DNA from: Desulfobulbaceae bacterium
GTDB taxonomy: Bacteria > Desulfobacterota > Desulfobulbia > Desulfobulbales > SURF-16
Reading direction: 5' to 3'
Assembly: GCA_021160685.1 (NCBI GenBank)
Contig: JAGHCC010000457.1
Coordinates: 1 to 7,172, forward strand
DNA length: 7,172 bases
The position numbers and the translations under genes were made by a program. Shown here one piece after another: positions 1 through 4,552 of this stretch. The notes under the pieces were generated by a model that was not told where the DNA came from, did no database searches, and saw nothing but the letters and a program-made list of their open reading frames with translations. Positions within the stretch are counted from its first letter, which is position 1, and each line of letters starts with the position of its first letter.

Positions 1-103
1 CTGGATTCCGGCTAAGACCATGCCGGAATGACGATATAATTCTATTGTTGCTTTTAAAATAAATGCCGGTATCTTCACCCCGGTTGCTTTGCTGAATAGT
101 TAC
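1..103. mobile_element. Partial non-autonomous mobile element (one terminus inside the window)
   Basis: Positions 91-103 read GCTGAATAGTTAC. The reverse complement of 86-103 matches the outer left end of the 156-bp element at 4266-4283 in 17 of 18 positions (GTAACTRTTCAGCAAAGC). The GTAA tip is the terminal signature of IS66-family elements. No coding sequence is visible between 1 and 103, only a REP-like hairpin, so this looks like a MITE or a remnant whose other end lies to the left. If it inserted like the complete element, TTCATTTA (104-111) should be the target duplication, but the other copy is outside the window. The terminal match is seen directly; the element's identity and left limit are inferred. 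Confidence 0.5.
5..29. repeat. REP-like palindromic hairpin
   Basis: ATTCCGGC (5-12) pairs perfectly with GCCGGAAT (22-29) around a 9-nt loop, and GACG follows. This layout (ATTCC...GGAATGACG) is typical of dispersed REP-type palindromes in many proteobacterial genomes. It lies inside the putative partial mobile element. Only one copy is in the window, so repeat status rests on resemblance. Confidence 0.5.
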
Positions 104-158
104 TTCATTTATAACCTAATTGTAAAAGAATCACCAATCTCAGGATGGAGGGAAAATT

Positions 159-314
159 ATGAAAAAGCTTATTGTGGCGATACTTGTAGTGACGTTCAGT
201 GCGGGAATCGCTCTGGCAGGTGGCGGACAGAACGTGGGAACAAAAGGTCAGGGTGACACAAAAACCGGCACAACAAGCCAGGGAGCGGGAACACAGGACA
301 GGACTGGCCGCTAA
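159..314 (+). CDS. Small exported glycine/threonine-rich peptide, 51 aa, function unknown
   Basis: The start is ATG at 159, preceded by a strong ribosome binding site (GGAGGG, 147-152, 6-nt spacer). The product starts with MKK, followed by a hydrophobic stretch (residues 4-19) and an ALA motif at 18-20, a clear Sec signal peptide with likely cleavage after Ala20. The mature part would be only about 31 residues. It has no cysteine and is rich in Gly, Thr and Gln, with loosely repeated G-T-x-x-G units, so it looks flexible and hydrophilic. A terminator follows 25 nt after the stop codon, which supports a separate short transcript. I do not recognise a family. It might be a periplasmic or secreted peptide, or the remnant of a longer protein. 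Signal peptide, ribosome binding site and terminator together make a real gene likely. It is convergent with the stressosome operon. Confidence 0.7.
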   Translation: MKKLIVAILVVTFSAGIALAGGGQNVGTKGQGDTKTGTTSQGAGTQDRTGR

Positions 315-339
315 CCCCCTGCATCCAAAAAGATCTCAG

Positions 340-377
340 AAAAAACCCGGAAAATAGATTTTCTTCCGGGTTTTTTT
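340..377. terminator. Rho-independent terminator, probably bidirectional
   Basis: A run of A followed by CCCGGAA (to 352) pairs with TTCCGGG (364-370) followed by TTTTTTT (371-377); the loop is 11 nt. On the + strand the T-run ends the transcript of the 51-aa gene. On the - strand the A-run at 340-345 becomes a T-run after the same stem, so it can also stop the convergent operon whose last stop codon is at 494. Confidence 0.85.
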
Positions 378-448
378 GTCACCATTAGATTCAGGATCAA
401 ATCGCCTTATATCTCATCCATTTCCAAACTTAAATTTTCTGCTCGAGT

Positions 449-476
449 AGCGTAGGGTGGCATCGGAGTCTACGCT
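449..476. other. Short hairpin downstream of the minus-strand operon
   Basis: AGCGTAG (449-455) pairs with CTACGCT (470-476) around a 14-nt loop. It lies 18 nt beyond the last stop codon of the - strand operon. It has no T-run, so it is not a typical intrinsic terminator; it could protect the 3' end of the mRNA or be a dispersed palindrome. The rest of 378-493 shows nothing I can name. Confidence 0.3.
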
Positions 477-493
477 CATCCGCCCCCAGTCCT

Positions 494-1804
494 TTACATC
501 CTTTCCTGCCAACGAATAGGAAACTTCAAAAAAACAACCGTGCCGCCCCCTTCCCTGTCCTCAATGGAGATAGTGGCCTGGTGCTCCTCCATGATCTGTT
601 TAACAATCAAGAGTCCCAGTCCTGTGCCCTTTTGCCTGGATTCAACCGGGCCGAAAAAAAGCTTTTTACGAATTTCGGAGGGAAACCCCTCACCCCGGTC
701 GGCCATGCTGACCATTGGCTGGCCGTCCATCAGGGCTGCCCGGACTTCCACCTCTGATCCGGGGAGGGAGACATCAGCGCTGTTTCTCAGGACATGAAGC
801 AGGGCGATCTTCAAAATAGGACGATTGGCCTTAATGATGATGGGACTGTCTGCCAGCAGAAGTTTTGTCCCGACTCCCTTGTGCTGTAAGGTGTTGCAGG
901 AATTAACTGCTTCTTGAACGACTTCAACAAGATCTTCTTCAATAAAATAGAGGCTCTGTTGATCCGCCAGACTTTCAAAACTGGCTACAATTTCTTCAAG
1001 TTTGGCTGCCTGATCTTCAATGGCGTCAATTTTTTCCGCTTCCCTGGAGCCCAACTCCGGGAGTTTTTTCCGCAGCAGTCTTATCAGGCCGCCGATGACA
1101 CTGGCCGGATTACGGACCTGATCAGCGATTTTCAAGGCCATCTCGCCGATGGTTCTCTCGTTGGCCAGGGCCTCAAGTTCCTGGTTGAGCTGGAGAAGAT
1201 CGGTGTTCACCCGGTCAAGTTCAATATTCTTTGCCGATTTCTCCTTCAGCAGTTTCCGAACTTCCTCATGTTTAGCCCGTAAATTTTCTACATAGGACTC
1301 TTCGGTGTCCCTAAAAAGCTGATTTCTTATCTCGGATGCTCCGGCCTGCAATTCCTGCCAGTCACAGTCGCCCCTATACTTCAGGCAATAAAGACGGATG
1401 GAACTGTCCCTTTCTCCTTTGATCGTTACTTTATCTAAAACCTTTTTTAAACCATTTATGGGTGCAATTTTTAAATCATTCAAATTGGCTGGACAGGCAA
1501 CAGAGTCATTCAGGCCATCCATCCCCGTGCAGGACTGCCGGCCGACAAAAATCAACTCCAGGCCGCAACTATCCATCCGGTTTTCAAACCTGACCGCAGA
1601 TAACCTGACCTGACCGCCTCCAAACATCCTGAGCAAAAGGCGGGCAACCTCGGAGGCCGAGGTTGCGAGCTGAATAACAGCCAGCCGCTCAAAACCCATT
1701 TCTCGGGCCAGAAGTTTTGTCTTGGTCCGGACAAGGGGAATATCCCGGTCACGCTTGACAACCAGGGTAAGGATATGGGCTGATTCGCTTATTTTCCAGG
1801 CCAT
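494..1804 (-). CDS. Histidine-kinase-like protein with degenerate RsbT-type N-terminal domain and Asp in the H-box
   Basis: The protein has 436 aa from ATG at 1804; a TTG at 1810 would add two residues, and neither start has a clear ribosome binding site. The start overlaps the end of the upstream gene by 16 bp (stop at 1789-1791), so translation is probably coupled. Residues about 8-145 follow the RsbT fold pattern: the SELAxN motif is SEVARL (51-56), with the Mg-binding Asn replaced by Leu, and the DxGPG and GLGAG loops are not recognisable. A charged coiled coil follows (about 173-218). The C-terminal half is a histidine kinase core: an H-box reading IADQVRNP (226-233), with Asp228 where His is expected; an N-box with Asn341; a G1 box DRGEG (369-373); and a G2 box GTGLGL (393-398). 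The ATP site therefore looks intact, but the phosphoacceptor is missing. No membrane segments are visible, so it is cytoplasmic. As last gene of an RsbRST operon, it is the best candidate for the output component. Confidence 0.85.
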   Translation of the reverse strand: MAWKISESAHILTLVVKRDRDIPLVRTKTKLLAREMGFERLAVIQLATSASEVARLLLRMFGGGQVRLSAVRFENRMDSCGLELIFVGRQSCTGMDGLNDSVACPANLNDLKIAPINGLKKVLDKVTIKGERDSSIRLYCLKYRGDCDWQELQAGASEIRNQLFRDTEESYVENLRAKHEEVRKLLKEKSAKNIELDRVNTDLLQLNQELEALANERTIGEMALKIADQVRNPASVIGGLIRLLRKKLPELGSREAEKIDAIEDQAAKLEEIVASFESLADQQSLYFIEEDLVEVVQEAVNSCNTLQHKGVGTKLLLADSPIIIKANRPILKIALLHVLRNSADVSLPGSEVEVRAALMDGQPMVSMADRGEGFPSEIRKKLFFGPVESRQKGTGLGLLIVKQIMEEHQATISIEDREGGGTVVFLKFPIRWQERM

Positions 1805-2889
1805 TGCCAAACCAGAAGTGCCGTATCGTCGGGTTGAATATGGCCCGGATCAAAAAGCAGCTGTGTCCATACAGAAGCTGATATTCCCCTGGGGAAACTG
1901 CCGTGGGGCCAGGCCGGTCCGCAAACATTATTTTTTTGAAAAAAAGCGTTCAAGTCAAATTCCGGCAGAGGTTGATGGCCGTCGGTATGCATAAAAGCCA
2001 GTATTTCATCAAAAGGACCATAGTCATGACGATGGATCTTCTGCCATTTCAGATGACCGACAACACCGCCTTGAACAGGTGGGATGACACATTTCCCATC
2101 CAGATACAACCGCGCCCTGATATTTCCTACCGCGGCGCTCTGCAGAGTAGAGTCAAGACGGTTCAAGCGCAGACAATGGACAGCCATCCCTCTGTTATTT
2201 GCCATTTCATTTTCCAACACCCTGACAACATGGTCAACAGGCCAGAACAGAGCCAATTTTTCCAACTCAGCCCAGACCTGTTCGGTTATCATAGCGGCGG
2301 GACTTCCATGCCCTGCGCTGTCCACCAGGGTGATCCGGATATAACGAGAATCTCGCTGAATCATGACCCCGTCACCGGACACGCCGCCGCACGGTTTATT
2401 CAAAACACTGACATCGAGTTCCGAATCAAGTAATTTAGGGTGGCTGTTCCTGTCTGCCCATATTGTCGAGACAATGATTGTTGCATAATCACATCCCTGT
2501 ATACCTGAACATAACGTCTTGCCACTCGTGCCGGAACAGATAGCTAACCGGTCGGACAAGGCGGCAACCGTTTTAAGACCGGCACCAAGGCCCTGGCTTG
2601 AAGATTTACCATATAATGCCCGATTCACATCAATGATTCCGGGCCCGTTGTCCAGGCTGGCAATGGTCAGGCAGTTCGTCCCTCCGATTTCCGTGCCGGA
2701 AAGTCTGATTAGCCCATGGCTTGTCTGATGTTGAATATGGTTATGGGCCAGTTCACTGGCAATAAGCGCAATATCTGCCTGCCGTTTTTTCGTCAAACCA
2801 AAAAAGACCGCATAGTTTTCCGCCACCCGCCTGGCAACAGTGGCATCCGCCAGATTATTAATCGCTATTTCTTTAAATAAATTTTTCAA
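1789..2889 (-). CDS. RsbT-type serine/threonine kinase fused to RsbX-type PP2C phosphatase
   Basis: The protein has 366 aa. Residues about 5-145 form an RsbT-type GHKL kinase with the N-box SELAHN (45-50), DNGPGI (80-85) and GLGAGL (100-105) all intact. Residues about 158-366 match RsbX (SpoIIE/PP2C class): SGD (171-173), VDSAGHG (189-195), the NNRG and VGNIR motifs (231-234, 254-258), HTDG (301-304) and DDTALLV (354-360), so the metal-binding aspartates are present. By analogy with Bacillus, the kinase half phosphorylates the STAS domains of RsbS and RsbR, and the phosphatase half reverses this. The start is TTG at 2889, preceded by AGGG with a 6-nt spacer; no in-frame ATG is near. It follows rsbS by 18 bp in the same reading frame, separated only by the rsbS TGA. 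It has no membrane segment. The fused kinase and phosphatase replace separate rsbT and rsbX genes. Confidence 0.9.
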   Translation of the reverse strand: MKNLFKEIAINNLADATVARRVAENYAVFFGLTKKRQADIALIASELAHNHIQHQTSHGLIRLSGTEIGGTNCLTIASLDNGPGIIDVNRALYGKSSSQGLGAGLKTVAALSDRLAICSGTSGKTLCSGIQGCDYATIIVSTIWADRNSHPKLLDSELDVSVLNKPCGGVSGDGVMIQRDSRYIRITLVDSAGHGSPAAMITEQVWAELEKLALFWPVDHVVRVLENEMANNRGMAVHCLRLNRLDSTLQSAAVGNIRARLYLDGKCVIPPVQGGVVGHLKWQKIHRHDYGPFDEILAFMHTDGHQPLPEFDLNAFFQKNNVCGPAWPHGSFPRGISASVWTQLLFDPGHIQPDDTALLVWQWPGK

Positions 2890-2907
2890 ATACAGCCCTG
2901 CCGCATA

Positions 2908-3264
2908 TCAAACAGCCCTTTGCTTCAGTCTGACCATGGCCTGCTCAACATCCAGGGCAAACTCCATTCCTTTGAGGTCAATACCGAAATCAAGCAGGGT
3001 CATCACCACGGGGACTGCCAATCCGGCAACAACAACCATGGCCCGCATCAGGCTGAGGCTTGCAGCCAGCTGCTGTAGATTACGGGCAAGATAGGAATCC
3101 ACCACTTCGACATCGTGGAGATCAAGAATAACGCCGTGGGCCTTGCTGGTTTGCACCTTGCCGGCAATTGTTTCGAAAAGAGATGAGACCGCGTCGTCAT
3201 CAATTTCTTCCTGGATTGAGACAAGAAGAACATTACCAAAGGAAAAAACAGAGAATGGCTGCAT
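2908..3264 (-). CDS. rsbS: RsbS-type STAS-domain protein, stressosome core
   Basis: The protein has 118 aa, close to the length of Bacillus RsbS, and is a single STAS domain. The N-terminal stretch VLLVSIQEEIDDDA (12-25) closely resembles the RsbS signature. The phosphorylation loop reads VVDSYLA (54-60), with Ser57 at the position of Bacillus RsbS Ser59. The C-terminal part (DLKGMEFALDVEQA) also follows the family. In known modules RsbS binds and sequesters RsbT until phosphorylated; the cognate kinase here is the RsbT half of the next gene. The start is ATG at 3264 with GGGTGG (3275-3280) 10 nt upstream. It lies 45 bp after rsbR, in the same operon. It is a soluble cytoplasmic protein. The assignment rests on motif pattern and gene order, and both agree. 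Confidence 0.92.
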   Translation of the reverse strand: MQPFSVFSFGNVLLVSIQEEIDDDAVSSLFETIAGKVQTSKAHGVILDLHDVEVVDSYLARNLQQLAASLSLMRAMVVVAGLAVPVVMTLLDFGIDLKGMEFALDVEQAMVRLKQRAV

Positions 3265-3309
3265 AAAAATTTTACCACCCGCAATGAAGGCTGAAAGTGA
3301 GAGGCTGCT

Positions 3310-4188
3310 TTAAATCTTCTTATTATGGGCATGGGCATTGACAAGTTCAGCGGTTGCCTGATGCTCGAGCAATTTACTGATAGCCAGATGAAGCCCGTCC
3401 GTCATCCGGCCACGGACGGTGAGTTGGCCCATATCGACCCTGCCCTGGGCAATGATTCTGGCAATATGGGGACAGACGCCGGTCAGAATTGCTTCACTGC
3501 CCATGAGCCTGGCCGCGTTCACGGTCTGGAGGATATGATTTGCCACCTCGGCATCCACAGTGGGCACGCCGGTAATATCAATGATAACAAAAGGCGCCCT
3601 TGTCCTTTCAATGGCTTCAAGGAGGCGTTCCGTGGCAATCCTGGCCCGATGGCTGTCCAAAGTGCCGATCAGGGGCAGGGTCAAAATCCCTTCCCAGACT
3701 TCAATAACCGGCGTGGATAATTCCATGATCTCGTCCTGGAGATGACGGATATCTTCCTCACGTTTCTTGATCAGTTGTTCCTGCTGCGACTGGATCAGTT
3801 GTTCCTGCTCAATACGCTCAGTAATATCAATAAAATTCTCAACACAGCCGACGATTTTTCCCTTATAATTTTTCAAGGGACGGCTGGTAAATTCAACGGA
3901 AATTTCTTTATCTTCATGACGGAGAACCGTCATGCCATCGTTCACAACGTCGTTTGTGGTTGCAATACGACAGGTGCATGATTCGGTCTGGCACATGGGC
4001 GTATTGAAAATCTCGTAACACTTACGGTCAAAACAGTCACCCGGTGTCCGGCCCACCATTTCAGCCCCGGCGGCATTGATCATCAAAATATTACGTTCAA
4101 GATCCGTGACAAAAATTCCCGAAGTGATCGCGTTAATAATTTCCGACAAAAAGCCTTCATCCTGTTGCATTTCGCTGATATTTTCCAT
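3310..4188 (-). CDS. rsbR: RsbR-type stressosome sensor, PAS-STAS protein
   Basis: The protein has 292 aa from ATG at 4188, chosen because AAGGAG (4195-4200) lies 6 nt upstream; the frame is open further to a TTG at 4260, but that codon sits in the target duplication of a mobile element and has no ribosome binding site. Residues about 12-122 form a PAS domain with five cysteines close together (52, 57, 66, 71, 73). A Gln/Glu-rich coiled linker follows (122-156), then a C-terminal STAS domain (158-275) with the RsbR signature ELSTPVIEVW, PLIGTLD and IDITGVPTVD. Ser179 stands at the position of Bacillus RsbRA Thr171. The second conserved position, Thr205, is Ala213 here. Unlike Bacillus RsbR, whose sensor is a non-haem globin fold, this one senses through PAS. 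First gene of the operon; cytoplasmic. The ligand is unknown; the cysteines allow a redox or metal signal, but this is inference. Confidence 0.9.
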   Translation of the reverse strand: MENISEMQQDEGFLSEIINAITSGIFVTDLERNILMINAAGAEMVGRTPGDCFDRKCYEIFNTPMCQTESCTCRIATTNDVVNDGMTVLRHEDKEISVEFTSRPLKNYKGKIVGCVENFIDITERIEQEQLIQSQQEQLIKKREEDIRHLQDEIMELSTPVIEVWEGILTLPLIGTLDSHRARIATERLLEAIERTRAPFVIIDITGVPTVDAEVANHILQTVNAARLMGSEAILTGVCPHIARIIAQGRVDMGQLTVRGRMTDGLHLAISKLLEHQATAELVNAHAHNKKI

Positions 4189-4194
4189 GGAATA

Positions 4195-4200
4195 CTCCTT
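4195..4200 (-). promoter_or_regulatory. Ribosome binding site of rsbR, decides the start
   Basis: CTCCTT on the + strand reads AAGGAG on the - strand, 6 nt before the ATG at 4188. It is the strongest Shine-Dalgarno match in the operon and favours this start over the ATG at 4212 and the TTG at 4260. Confidence 0.85.
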
Positions 4201-4230
4201 TTCGCCGCTCATTTGACTTGCAGAAATGAA

Positions 4231-4260
4231 ATTTAATGATACCTTATTTTTTTGTAACAA
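4231..4260 (-). promoter_or_regulatory. Weak candidate promoter for the rsbR operon
   Basis: On the - strand, TTGTTA (4255-4260) and TTAAAT (4231-4236) are 18 nt apart, each matching the sigma-70 consensus in 4 of 6 positions. TTG of the -35 hexamer is part of the 8-bp target duplication of the adjacent mobile element, so the insertion ends right at this box. An alternative -10, TATCAT, is 13 nt from TTGTTA and badly spaced. In AT-rich DNA such matches occur by chance. Confidence 0.25.
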
Positions 4261-4265
4261 TTTAC
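4258..4265. repeat. Target site duplication, left copy
   Basis: CAATTTAC directly precedes the GTAAC tip of the 156-bp element and is repeated exactly at 4422-4429. Eight base pairs is the duplication length known for IS66-family transposition. Confidence 0.85.
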
Positions 4266-4421
4266 GTAACTGTTCAGCAAAGCGTGTGTAAAAATGTTAC
4301 AACAAACTCGGTCTGTAACTGTTCAGATGTGCCCCAGATTTGTTCATTTAGAGATTGAAGCGTACTAATGCTACTCGAGAAGCTCTAAATGGGCGAAAAT
4401 TGGGTGCAGCTGAATAGTTAC
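4266..4421. mobile_element. IS66-type miniature element (MITE), 156 bp
   Basis: The element begins GTAACTGTTCAGC (4266-4278) and ends GCTGAATAGTTAC (4409-4421), imperfect inverted ends differing at one of 13 positions. It is flanked by identical 8-bp copies of CAATTTAC. GTAA tips plus an 8-bp duplication are the known hallmarks of the IS66 family. No open reading frame of useful size is present, so it must have been moved by a transposase in trans. A second copy of the left end lies inside at 4315-4326, and most of the interior folds into a long hairpin with the right end. It sits 78 bp upstream of the rsbR start and 131 bp upstream of the AsmA-like gene. The intact duplication suggests a fairly recent insertion. 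Confidence 0.8.
4315..4421. repeat. Long imperfect inverted repeat (39-nt arms) inside the MITE
   Basis: The arm at 4315-4353 aligns without gaps to the reverse complement of 4383-4421, 29 of 39 identical, including the first six bases and the last nine (CATTTAGAG). Six of the ten mismatches become G-U pairs in RNA read from the + strand. The 29-nt loop contains CTCGAG. Transcribed RNA would form a long stem that could affect transcripts passing through. Confidence 0.8.
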
Positions 4422-4429
4422 CAATTTAC
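4422..4429. repeat. Target site duplication, right copy
   Basis: CAATTTAC directly follows the GTTAC end of the element, identical to 4258-4265. Confidence 0.85.
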
Positions 4430-4477
4430 AATGGATGTTTGCTGTTTGTAAAGAGCAAAGGTCAATCAGGATAACGT

Positions 4478-4506
4478 TTGCCCCAACTTTGGGTGATGTT
4501 TGTAAT
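4478..4506 (+). promoter_or_regulatory. Candidate sigma-70-type promoter of the AsmA-like gene
   Basis: TTGCCC (4478-4483) and TGTAAT (4501-4506) are separated by 17 nt; they match the consensus in 4 and 5 of 6 positions. This would place transcription start near 4513, about 40 nt before the start codon. It lies outside the mobile element. Nothing else is recognised in 4430-4552. Confidence 0.4.
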
Positions 4507-4552
4507 CGCTTACGTCACGGTCATTCATAAGGCGACGCAGGCATAACGGGAT

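Noticed and set aside
89..115. Promoter for the 51-aa gene with -35 TTGCTG in the element end and -10 TATAAC (110-115)
   Set aside because: The spacer is only 15 nt and the -35 box matches poorly (3 of 6). TATAAC alone is a plausible -10 box, but it is not enough to call a promoter.
442..451. CTCGAGTAGC shared with the reverse complement of the MITE loop
   Set aside because: A 10-base match is expected by chance many times in a window of this size, and the flanks do not align.
494..1804. Classical two-component sensor kinase with a missing partner regulator
   Set aside because: No response regulator is in the window, the phosphoacceptor His is replaced by Asp, and the N-terminus resembles RsbT rather than a membrane or PAS sensor.
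1903..2433. 176-codon open frame on the + strand
   Set aside because: It is entirely antisense to the RsbT-RsbX fusion, whose motifs are well conserved; it has no recognisable domain. The same holds for other + strand frames over 494-4188, such as 914-1282 and 3325-3720.
4189..4260. Longer RsbR-type protein starting at TTG 4260 or ATG 4212
   Set aside because: AAGGAG lies 6 nt before the ATG at 4188, the extra residues match no part of the PAS domain, and the TTG codon lies partly in a transposon target duplication.
4482..4493. CCCAA-CT-TTGGG palindrome upstream of the AsmA-like gene as an operator or hairpin
   Set aside because: The loop is too short for a hairpin and the arms are only 5 nt; it could be a protein site, but nothing else supports it.
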